Positions 14,201 through 23,900 of a stretch of 64,000 nt of DNA are shown piece by piece. The notes under the pieces are model-generated. The model made no database searches. It had not been told where the DNA came from and saw nothing but the letters and a program-made list of their open reading frames with translations. The stretch is from NCBI GenBank assembly GCA_911728455.2, contig OU452226.1:14525938-14589937 (forward strand). The letters run 5' to 3'. A program made the translations under genes and the position numbers. Within the stretch, counting starts at the first letter, position 1. Every line of letters begins with the position of its first letter. The stretch is from Marthasterias glacialis. Its lineage: Eukaryota; Echinodermata; Asteroidea; Forcipulatida; Asteriidae.

Positions 14201-16813
14201 CATGACCACAACTTATTTTGTACTTTTTCCATTTGCTGAACTTTTAGGAGGACATCAGACTCGAACCTCTCAAATCTGAATTATTAAATCTTAAGATGCT
14301 TGTGTTTGAAACCACACTGAACCATAGGACTACTAAGTTAGTGGCCAAGTGCTAAAATTACTGGACTGAGGCCGGTGGTCCAGTGGGTATTTCGAGCCCT
14401 GTGTACAAAACACAATTCAGTTTTATTTTTTGGTATCGTAGGATCACAAACAATGAGCATATTTTTTTGTGCAGTCAATGCAGGATACCAGCTGTGTAGT
14501 GTTGGCTGGGGTCCTACTAAGGCATAAAAAAAAATGTTATGTTGGCATAACGGGCCCCCAAAACATAGGGTAAGGTAGGTCGGGATTCTATTTTTTTTTT
14601 TTTTTTTTTTTTTTTTCCCCCTCCCAGCAATGAAAATGACATGTTTTCTAATTGTTTAAGCCGGTTTTAGAATGTATATATATCAATTTTTATTGTGTAA
14701 AATGCTGGAACAATAATTAAAATAATTTATATTGTAACGAACTATTTTTTTAACACAAAATAAATAGGCAAGTATTTTTAATATTGTATAGTAGCAGTCC
14801 GCGCCGTGCAACAGTCTAGGACGAGGCTACCATACTTTTCATTGTAGAGCAGCCTCACGCTCGCTGAACCAGACTTCCAAGAAAGCAGCCCGTGTATTCA
14901 CCATTGTGAAACGCAGCGCAGTATAGTGGTGGGAGTTGGGTACGCGACTATACATGTACATGTACATGTACATTGTACAGTACATGGTGCATCTATCTCC
15001 GTATGTACATGTACATGTACATTACTAGGGCCTGTGCAATCTTCGGCTGCATCTCCAATAGTTGTGCAACATTGTGCACTCTACCACCAGCGCTAGCGTC
15101 AGACAATAAAACAATGAAAAACGGTCAGAAATTGTTTCAAACGTATTTATAACTAATTTATATAGATTTTAATCATTAAATTTCTTCCCTTGAAAAAAAT
15201 ATATATCCAGGGTCAGCCATATTTTTTAGGGTTGGTCGGGTTATGCCAACATAATTTTTTTTTTTTTTATGCCTAATTGCCGACCCCTACCGACCCCTAC
15301 CGACAACTCGAAAAAACCTACCGACAACTCATTCCAAATTCACTCTTAGTCACTGGTTTAAGCTTTAAATGATAGATAATGTTACTTTGAATCCTAGAAG
15401 CCTTATTGTTACTTCTTTGAATTGATATAAGAGAAATAAGTATTTCCAATCACGGAATGTGATTTTCCGCGAAGCAATAGTACTGTCCGCCATAATGCCC
15501 AATTGATTACGCGTAGTGGACTAAACCATTTATCGATGGGTTACTCCTAGAACTATGAGGTTCATTCCGCTATCGTCTCCACGAACCTCATAGAGTGACA
15601 TGTACAAAATCCTATTCGAAACTTTCTGCCCTTCACGTTTACATGGCTACAGTTCTTTTTTGAAATCAGATCTCGCCAAAACTAGGCTCTATGTGTTCTT
15701 TCAACTCTCATCGCGCGTTGCACTGGTCCAGAAAATCCACTCCGCAAACTAAAAGTTGCAAAATTAACTGGTATGCTGGTATGAGGTGCGCTGGTCCTAT
15801 GGGCTGGTTCCGCGTACCAGTTAATTTTGCAACTCCGGTTGCCATATTTGTTGCAATACTGTTTGAATGGGATCTGAGTTACGGTGAGAATTTATCACTT
15901 TTTAACAACTTTTAGTTTGCGGAGTTAAAAAGGGATAAATTCTCACCGTAACTCAGATCCCATTCAAACAGTATTGCAACAAATATGGCGACCGGAGTTG
16001 CAAAATTAACTGGTATGCTGCTATGCGGTGCGCTGGTCCTATGGGCTGGTTCCGCGTACAAGTTAATTTTGCAACTCCGTCCGCCATATTTGTTGCAATA
16101 CTGTTTGAATGGGATCCGAGTTACGGTGAGAATTTATCCCTTTTTAACAACTTTTAGTTTGCGGAGTGGATTTTCTGGACCCGTGCAACGCTCGATGAGA
16201 GTTGAAAGAACACATACTAGTGAGAGCCTAGTTTTGGCGAGATCTGATTTCAAAAAAGAACTGTAGCCATGTAAACGTGAAGGGCAGAAAGTTTCGAATA
16301 GGATTTTGTACATGTCACTCTATGAGGTTCGTGGAGACGATAGCGGAACGAACCTCATAGTTCTAGGAGTAGGGGGTAGGACTCGGAGTATCGATGGGTA
16401 TACTTAAAATTTGTTCGCCAGAGACAGAGTGGAATGCACCCTGGATTATACACCTTAACTTTACATAATCTTGACCTTATGTTATTTATCCAATGCCACG
16501 GTAATAAGCTAGCATTAAAATGTCGAACTAAAAATGTTTATCATTTGTCACGTTACTGGTTAAGTGGCGTTCCAAATGGCGTATCAAAAAAAAAAACCGG
16601 CGAACTGAAAAAGAAAAAAAAGTACTGCAATAAAAGTAGGTCATGCAGAGAAGACAATTTATTGTTGCAAGCATTTAAACTACTTTAAAGAACTTAAGTA
16701 CTGTAGTTACCTAATTCCGTTGTAATTATGGGGTTTCTTGCAACCAAAAGTCCAGAAATTCGTCTGAAATTTCTAACACAAGTGCACACGTTTTTCACTA
16801 TCGAGGTTGCCAT
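8231..16813 (-). CDS. MRPL44: Large ribosomal subunit protein mL44, mitochondrial (MRPL44)
   Basis: Nine exons on the minus strand give 354 residues (human mL44 is 332): 16813-16711, 13909-13789, 13673-13486, 12631-12556, 12188-12104, 10930-10859, 10290-10142, 9255-9173 and 8418-8231, ending in TGA. All junctions are AG/GT and the 1065-nt CDS is in frame throughout. Recognition rests on blocks that match the family: the N-terminal YESELYAFGKRLGEDF region, AGLFVRDFVIAQLVDKDLNE with NPMGML, and the C-terminal double-stranded-RNA-binding segment LYMVGVYSDKKLIG plus GETLAIAEEEAARAALKHIF. The first exon encodes a basic, acidic-residue-poor leader consistent with mitochondrial import. In the family the protein has an RNase III-like fold and a dsRBD and is a structural part of the mitoribosome large subunit. 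The ATG at 16813 is chosen because it opens this leader. Confidence 0.95.
9384..9652 (-). mobile_element. tRNA-Leu-like SINE (family A)
   Basis: Read on the minus strand it starts with a tRNA-Leu-like head (A box around GGCCGAGCGGTCTAGCGCAC, B box GGGTTTGAGTCC) and continues through CTTCGGATGGGACGTAAAG to a tail ending near a GGTGCTACATAAATGGG segment. The same order occurs at 24456, 43505-43850 and 47489. It lies upstream of MRPL44 exon 8, in an intron. Confidence 0.8.
9736..9935. repeat. Diffuse inverted repeats around GGAACGTTCC-like motifs
   Basis: Several copies of AAATGGGAACGTTCC and its complement occur in both orientations within 200 bp of MRPL44 intron sequence. The arrangement looks like a decayed palindromic element, but I cannot define its ends. 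Confidence 0.4.
11580..11767. mobile_element. hAT-like MITE with 8-bp target duplication
   Basis: A 188-bp element with imperfect terminal inverted repeats (left CAGCGGCGTAACCAGG, right complement CAGCGGTGTAGCCAAGG). It is flanked on both sides by the identical 8-mer GTAGGGAT (11572-11579 and 11768-11775). Eight-base target duplications and CAG-starting termini are typical of hAT elements. The interior holds long G tracts and no coding capacity. A related element lies at 56809-57112. Confidence 0.88.
11876..12022. mobile_element. MITE-like inverted-repeat element
   Basis: About 147 bp bounded by GTTAACTCTTTCACC on the left and its near complement GTGAAAGAGTTAAAC on the right. Inside are short GC-rich hairpins around AGCGGC motifs. 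It lies in an MRPL44 intron. Confidence 0.7.
12440..12456 (+). promoter_or_regulatory. CTCF-like motif
   Basis: CCACTAGGTGGCAGCAG is an excellent match to the core consensus CCASYAGRKGGCRS of animal CTCF sites. It lies in an MRPL44 intron inside a short segment with GGGAGAC ends in inverted orientation. Binding is not demonstrated. Confidence 0.4.
12770..12952 (-). mobile_element. tRNA-derived SINE (family B)
   Basis: On the minus strand the sequence has a tRNA-like head with A box TAGTCTAGTTGG and B box GGCTTGAATCCC, followed by CCCACCCGAGG and a body containing CTCTGGGAAAGTACTGAG. A second copy is at 34855-34975. Confidence 0.75.
13013..13370. mobile_element. hAT-family fragment
   Basis: CAGCGGTCTGCAACCTTTTA is the classic terminal sequence of many hAT transposons and their MITEs. 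The body continues without coding potential, and a matching right end is not clear, so this is probably a truncated element. Confidence 0.5.
14519..15275. mobile_element. 750-bp inverted-repeat element containing ACATGT repeats
   Basis: Left end AGGCATAAAAAAAAATGTTA continuing to TGTTGGCATAAC is mirrored at the right by GTTATGCCAACATAA continuing to TTTATGCCT. The interior contains a poly-T tract (14592-14617) and palindromic ACATGT runs at about 14951-15023. No protein is encoded. It looks like a non-autonomous DNA element. Confidence 0.7.
15542..16371. mobile_element. Foldback element with ~215-bp inverted arms and nested palindromes
   Basis: The left arm (about 15542-15755) is repeated as its complement at about 16150-16371, for example CTATGAGGTTCGTGGAGACG and the AGATCTCGCCAAAACTAGGC block. 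Between the arms, further inverted modules share TTGCAAAATTAACTGGTA and AGTTACGGTGAGAATTTATC, so the centre folds on itself repeatedly. The element is flanked by identical 11-mers TATCGATGGGT at 15531-15541 and 16389-16399. The internal reading frames are shadows of the repeats. It lies in MRPL44 intron 1. Confidence 0.85.
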
Positions 16814-16814
16814 C

Positions 16815-16900
16815 TTGAATAGACTTGACCAAGTCGCGAGCGCGCGTGTACGACGACGTCACGCGCCGTCGCGACGGGTTTGTTTCGAGGGCGCCCTCAA
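16815..16900 (-). promoter_or_regulatory. CpG-rich probable MRPL44 promoter
   Basis: Directly upstream of the MRPL44 ATG lies an unusually CpG-dense stretch with CGCGAGCGCGCG and GACGTCACGCG, the latter CRE-like. The start codon sits in AAGATGGCAACC, similar to the YY1 core AAGATGGC often found at the starts of mitochondrial-protein genes. Assignment as a promoter is inferred from position and composition. Confidence 0.45.
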
Positions 16901-17049
16901 ATAAAGTTTTACTTGCAGCATCCCACACGCATTTCCCAGCATTTTATTTTCTTCTACAGTCCGAAATTGCCACTGCCGTAGTGATTTTCAATTTTGAAAT
17001 GTTTTTGTTTGAAACGGGAATCCTCAAAAAAAAAAAAAAAAAAAAAAAC

Positions 17050-18600
17050 CTGGAAAACAATAATTTCGAGGATGGCAATTCTGAACTGCTGAAAAGTTTA
17101 CTTCCCCCTGCTTATACTACACAGGAAGGAGGTGTGTTGTTTGTCCAGAAAAAGGGGTGTGGATAGAAAGGAAGGTGATAAAGAAGTACTTGAGGCTTAT
17201 TCAATTTAAAGTTTTAAATATTTTTTTAATAAAATTAAATCAATGTTTGTCCTTTTGACTCAGCAGGACCAACAAGGGTATCGAACCGAAGAATAAGAGG
17301 TACCCTTCTCTCACGTGCAAACGGTGAAGTTTACCGGTTGTTTGACAGTAAATTGTGTAGAAATTTAATCTGATAGCGCCCTCTTTTGACCCAACTTCCT
17401 TCTCGATAGGCACGTTTAGTTCATGATTATTGTGGGGACACACACACCGGGAACGAAATCCCATCATGATAACGGCCCAGGCCAAACATTCTTCTAAACT
17501 TCAAAGCGAAATTTTTAAACAAAAAAAGGTTGCATGCAACGGAATTTTACAAGGTACTTGTACTCGCCTTCATAAGAAAGGTTATAATCTCCGTTATAAA
17601 TGCTTGTGGAGTCTTTTTAAAAACGTTTTTAAAAACAAAATAAGGATTTGTTCTCCCCCTTTTCTTTTGGTAAGGGTTAATTGCTATTGTCATCAGGATG
17701 AACGCAAGACAAACACATAAACAATAATAAGAAACTTATGCCTGGAGATAATCTTACAACATGTTCTTTTAATGTAATCAAAAATATAATGCATCAGAAT
17801 AATACGTAGTTTGTTATCAAAGTGACTTTAATAATAATTTCAGCCAGAGAATTCCATCCGAAGTTAGTCATTTGGGACTTGATTTTCAACGTATCAAATA
17901 CCACCAACAGAGGTCGCTGTGTTAATTTTGACTCAAAATAAACTCAACCCAATGTATTGTCTAACTTGTTGCCCTATGTGAACCTATACGAAGCTATACG
18001 ACTTCGAGCTCCGGCCCAGGCTGTTGGCGTAAAAACAAATGTCCTTATTCCAATATCACACAATGTCCAAGTCAAGCTCCGAACATCAGTGTTCAGTCAG
18101 ATGTGATATTTCTCAACCATGGAGAAATTTTCTCCAGGAATGTTTGAGTTTCGGCGTGGCGTGAAAAGGGCCTCAATTATTGTGTCAACAAAAAAAGCTC
18201 CAAAGGTTCTTACCGGTCAGCGATACACTCTCGACTTTTCTTACTCAAATAAACAGACAACTGAATCTTTTCACCTCGGTATTTGAAAAACGGATAAACG
18301 AAGTTCAACAAAGCAACCCGTAATCGCAAAATAATTCAAACTCGGCACAGTTCGTGTAGACACTGTTTCCAATGTACACAGTAACACAATGGAGTGCATG
18401 CACGCACTGACGACAAAAAGTCATCCTCAAACTGTTAAGAAAGAATGAGTCGTTGGCCGGTCTCATCCACCCAATTTATCCACCTCATCCCCGGGTCTGG
18501 GCTAGTGCTTCGTGCTCCCATTCCCATGAAGGCGATGACATTGCTATCTACGTACCGTCAGCTGGGGGGGGGGGGGGGGGGGGGGCGTCGATGTAAAATT
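17050..18600. other. Interval between MRPL44 and CNG genes
   Basis: AT-rich sequence lying between the CpG-rich start of MRPL44 and the CNG stop codon. It would hold the CNG 3' UTR. No further exon, RNA gene or clear mobile element is recognised, and I see no canonical minus-strand AATAAA close to the CNG stop codon. A poly-G tract lies at about 18557-18585. Confidence 0.45.
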
Positions 18601-18625
18601 AAACCAGAGTGTGGTGACGATAATT

Positions 18626-20904
18626 TCATGGTTTCACGTCACATCTTCCTGGACCTGATGATACCTTTACAGTTTCCACTGCCTGCAGTTTTTCCTAAAC
18701 ATACAAAATAGAGGAGGTATAAGGATCTAAAACAAGGAATTGTTCTGTTTTTTGTTATCTTTTCAGCCTATTTTTCACAATCAACATTCAGAATTGTTGA
18801 GAATGGCAGGGACGGTGGATCCTAGCCTACCACATGGTTTTAACATCTTCAAGCGAAAGCCCAAAAGTGTACTTTTTCTATAGAAAACTATTGTGTATAT
18901 TACGAAATAAAAAAGGCCCTTGAAAAACGGCTGATTTTTCTCCTCAACGTGTACGAGGACATATAGCACCAGACATCTGCGTGTCGCATAATATAAGAAA
19001 ACCAATAGGAGACTTTGGAACGCTAGGTGGCAGCAGACATACAGGTATCCATTGTTTACGTTGTCCTGAGCATGCGCCGAGAATAATGCATTTACCTTGT
19101 AAGACTGCTGCCACCTAGCGTACCCAAAAGTCTTCCGTTGCTCATTATCCCACATTCAAGAATAATACATCACGGTAAACATTAGCTGTGTTTTCTTTCC
19201 ACGTAATCGTCTGATATGGTTTAATGGTAAGTTGCCGAACACTTCAGAACTTTCTAGTCTCCCATATCACCTAGAGGGCGCTTTAATAAAGCAAAGTTAC
19301 GTCATTACCTCTAGTTCAATTACCCTGTTCTGAAGGGTTTTAATCTCCTTAGATTGTCGTTCACTCTCCCGGTCTTTCGTGTTCAGTTGGCTCTGGAGGT
19401 CCCGGATGCGAGACGAGAGCCGAAGATTCTCTTTACTGTGTTGCTCCTGTCAAGAAAGAGAGAGAGAGAGGGAGCAGTGAACAATCTATCATTAGTCTGT
19501 GTCCGAATTAGTGGCTATGGCTTGATCGTCACGCGAACAAGCGTTGAAGCATAGGAGTGTCACAGTAACACCCTTAGCAACAGCCGCAGCCGTAGCCACA
19601 GCCACAATTCAGACACAGCCTTAACCAAGTAAGCGACACATTGATATATTATCCGGGTTTTTTTCGAGATCATTTGTTTCAGTTTCTTGCCTTTTTAAAC
19701 ATTACAATGCAACAAACTAGTTATGTCACACACAAAAATAATATAAAAGGCCGGTACAATGTTCGGGAATACCGTCGGGCACATGTGGGTAATTTGTTAA
19801 TGTTTCCACAGGCCGCCATTATGTGTCTGAAAACTTAAAGAAAGAAAGGTGTGCATCAACGGGTTGAAGACGTCAGATATGACTGACGCTGAGAAAACTT
19901 AGCCTTTCTAATGAATAATAAGTGGGCAATTAGAGAGGCGGGAACACTTTGAAAAGCTGTTTGAAAAGTTGAAAATATGTTTGCCCATTAATGAAAATGA
20001 ATGCCCGATCAACCCCTACAGCCGGTTCGCACGAAATTGAATGAACATTGCTATACTTTTAATTTGACTGCGTCGTTTTAGTCATAGAACGCACGGATAG
20101 TGAAATTGAATGATTCGTTTTGATTGTTGATTGACGATCTGCGTGATCTTTGAATTTCAATCTAATTTGAACGATCCAGGCGTTAAACTGAATGCAAACT
20201 TGGTCTAATTGACCGGGAAAAGCTACATCCAATTAGGACGCTGACGATTCTTTAATGTTATTTGTAATTACCAATTTTTCCGTTAGTTTCGCCTGCACTG
20301 AAGCAAGTACGTCATTCACCCAAGCTTCGTTATCGTTTTCTTTTGCGACTTCGCTGCTCTTTGAGCCTCGTTTTCGTCGCGACACCCTCAGTGGCACTGG
20401 CTTGAGACTCCATCTTGACAAGGCCGGTGAGCAATCGCCAACGTGGGGGGAGCCCTCGCGACCACCAGACGATTGGGGCTCTGGTGACGAAATGAGTCTG
20501 TTTCTGCAATGGTTATTATAAAAAAAAAAATTGGTAAGTATTTTTTGGATATTAGTTGAAACCTTGACATTCAAGGTATTCAAACAATTTTAGTGGTGAC
20601 AAGAATGTTATCATATTGGTAAGTGTGAAGTAATTTCACCGTTAAAACCATGTCCACCAGGGCCCAATTTCACTAAAACAAAAAGTAAGCACAACAAAAT
20701 TATGCTTACCAGAATAAGGTTACCAGCCAAAACATGATGTAACATGTATCGTCTGTAACTGGTAGCCAGTAGTTTTTTGCTCAGCAGAAGTGTTTTAATA
20801 AGCAATATTTTCTGCTTAAGCAGCTCTGTATGAAATTGGACCCAGTTCATACTGCTCAAAATAATATCAGCAGCGGTATATGAAATCCAGTAAAAGCTGA
20901 GTAG

Positions 20905-20976
<72 letters not shown>

Positions 20977-23900
20977 TTCAATTCAAATTGTAGGAATTTG
21001 AACTAAAGATGGGCATCAGGAAACTTTTTGAAGAAAGGGCGATAAAGTATTGCAAAGCTTTTAAAATCTTTGACTATTTACCTTGATGATCCTAATGCTG
21101 AACCAGCTCTGTGTTTACTAAACGCCTTGACCGCACGTCTATCGATATCGGATGCCTCCGTACAGCTCGAGTCAGCACCCATAGGTTTAATCAAACACTC
21201 AGACTTCCGACTCGTGTCCAACCGTCGTCTAGCCTCCTCCTCAAGGACTTTCTGAATCATAACCATTCAAAAACAAGAGCATGTTATTAGAGTGAATCTA
21301 CTGAAAGTGCGTCTGAAACGGCGCCAATCTTACCTTTTCTGGATTATTTTATATTTTGTTTTCAAAAGATATTTGAATGAAAAGTTTGCACTCCTGCACG
21401 GCCGTTTAACTCAACTTCTAAAATACTAATTGCCGGCTTGTAGTTGTACGACTGGTTTAAAATGGTGGGGTTGGGTGGGGGGGGGGGTCGTTTCCGTAAA
21501 GTTGACTGGAATACAAAATTAACTACATACTGGTATACAGTGGCGTAAGTGGGGGGCTTTGGGTAAGTATCTGTTAATTCAATAATCGATATAACTCCCC
21601 GAACTTGAGTGAGGGTCTTCGCACCATTGGTCATGCACATTGCTTGCCCAAAACTCCACTTTACTTAACACGTTTTTTTTAATGGCAATTCAGCACTATT
21701 ACTGGCAATGATCTCGAAAAGGAACAGTTTGGTACAATTCTTGTATTTTTAGGGAACGAAATAATTTTCTGGAAACGAAACAATATTTCGAGAGGACAAA
21801 ACATTATTTCCCTCGAAATACAATGTCCCTCAAAATCATTTCGTTCCCCAACATTTTTTTCGAGGGGTAGAATGATTACTTCAAGAGAGCAACATATTAT
21901 TTTGAGGGAACGAAATCAAATTTCGAAGGGACAACATTTTTTTTTAACGTGTTCAATCCCCTCATTGCCTTTAACTGTCCTTCAAAATCTTACCAGTAAA
22001 GAAAAAAACCTAAAAACACTAACTGTTATTCACTGCCTTCTCGAAAACATGGCCACATGACATTTTCACGGGTTAAGTGACTGACTAGCTGATTGAAAAC
22101 ACGATGACCGTATACAGCTCCATTATTATAACATTGTTGTGTCCAAAGCTTTATTAATAATAAAGCTTTTCTTATGTGACTTTTTTTGCTTAGTCTCACC
22201 TGTGCTTGTGGGAAGTCGGTTAACGCGGCCAATACGTCCCCCTTAGACAGGGTGAAAAGCTCAGAGTAACCCACGGATCGAACGTCAGCTGTACGCCTGG
22301 TGGTAAAAAATTATAAAGTACCGGTAATCACGGAGGGTGAACTATCTACCAAAAGACACCGGTAAATGACCAAGAAAAACCGGGAACACCGGAAAAATAC
22401 CTGACAACACAGAAAAACTGTTGGGCTTGGTTTGTTCTAATTCTTCAGTAATTACTGTTTGCGCTTCCATCCCTGCAGTATATCTCTATGGTGTCGATGT
22501 ATCATTTAATTTTTTGCAGGTTGCAAATCTCAAAGCCATTTAAAAAACCTTATATTACAAGTTTCCTTACAAGGACTAGTGAGTACTTTGGTGAATTCAT
22601 GGCTCAAAATATCAAAAACGGAAAGCATCAAAACAAACGCGTATATAGGCTAAAAAGGTTCTGTTTCAAAACACGCCTGCGAACAAAAGTGGTCATTTAC
22701 GTCACTTGAATGCCAGCAGAAATGAGATCCCAAACGTCTCCAGGATGTATATCTTTCCTAATTTCACGTTCACACAAGAATAAAAGGCGAAGTATTGACA
22801 ATCTGACGTCAAAAATGTGCCTGCCCCAAGTAAACATAACGTATCGATTGCTAATTCCAATAGCTCGTCCCTCCATTAAAATATCCACACGTTACATCCT
22901 TGTTTAATCAACACCCTACCCGCCTCAAGGCGTCTGCACATTTTTAAGTGCTTCTAAACGAGATTAAAAATCGAATTCAATGGGCCTTCAAATTAAAGTG
23001 GCTTCAGACCCATCAAGGGCACTCGAGAAACGAAGGAGGAGCGCGGTCTCTCACCCCCTTGTTGTCTCGGATGAGGGTATTAAGATTTTCAGGGTTTGGG
23101 TGGCTTCAACAACAGTAAGTCAAACGCGGTGGTCCAGTTGGTTAAAGTGTGAGTTTAGAGTTATACTATAGAGTGGTTTTACATTATACCTCAGTTCTAA
23201 CTTTTGGAAGAACATTTTGACCGTTATAGAGCTGCGAGCAGAGGGAGTGGTGGGGTATAGCAGGGGCGGGGGATGCGACATCCCTCTATCCTGCCTGCCT
23301 GCCGATGGAAAATGCTTAATGTTGTTTCGAAGGTTGAGTTTAATTATGGCACATATTCATGGATGGCACCTCAATGGTTTATTGTGAACCTTTTAGTATT
23401 CAGTTATGTAGAGAACTTTTAAAAAATCTTTTAAGCATTAAGGCTGCGTTTTGGAACCATTGCGGGGTTCATTACGGACTGGATAACATTATGGTTGGAA
23501 GATTTTGCTATTGCACTATATAGTTATGACCTGGGTTATATTTGGAACTGTTTGGAACTGGTTTATATCTGGAACTTTTCCTTTTTATATTGCGGTCCGG
23601 GTAATATTTTGAATATTTTGATGTTACCAGAGCTATGTTTGAAACACTTTTGGACTGGTTTATATTTGGAACTGTTTTAAATTTTTTTTTACTACGGTCT
23701 GTGTACATTTGGTGTTACGGCCTGGATTATATTTGGAACCTTTTGGTACTGGTTTATATCTGGAACTTTTTAACATTGTGTCGGGGTTCAATCTGTTGAT
23801 GTTACATTACGGCCTGGTTTATATGTTGAACCTTTTGGTAACGGTTTATATTTGGAACGATTGAATACTATATTACAGTCTGGGTTGTATTCGGGAAGCT

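Noticed and set aside
15691-16266. Two similar plus-strand frames
   Set aside because: They are translations of the inverted modules in the foldback element and share no protein features.
18200-18245. Minus-strand donor-like GACCGGTAAGAACC as an extra exon
   Set aside because: No reading frame or partner acceptor could be linked to it, so it is left unassigned.
18781-19155. 124-codon minus-strand frame
   Set aside because: It overlaps the inverted repeat at 19008-19136 and lies between two CNG exons, and it has no recognisable domain.
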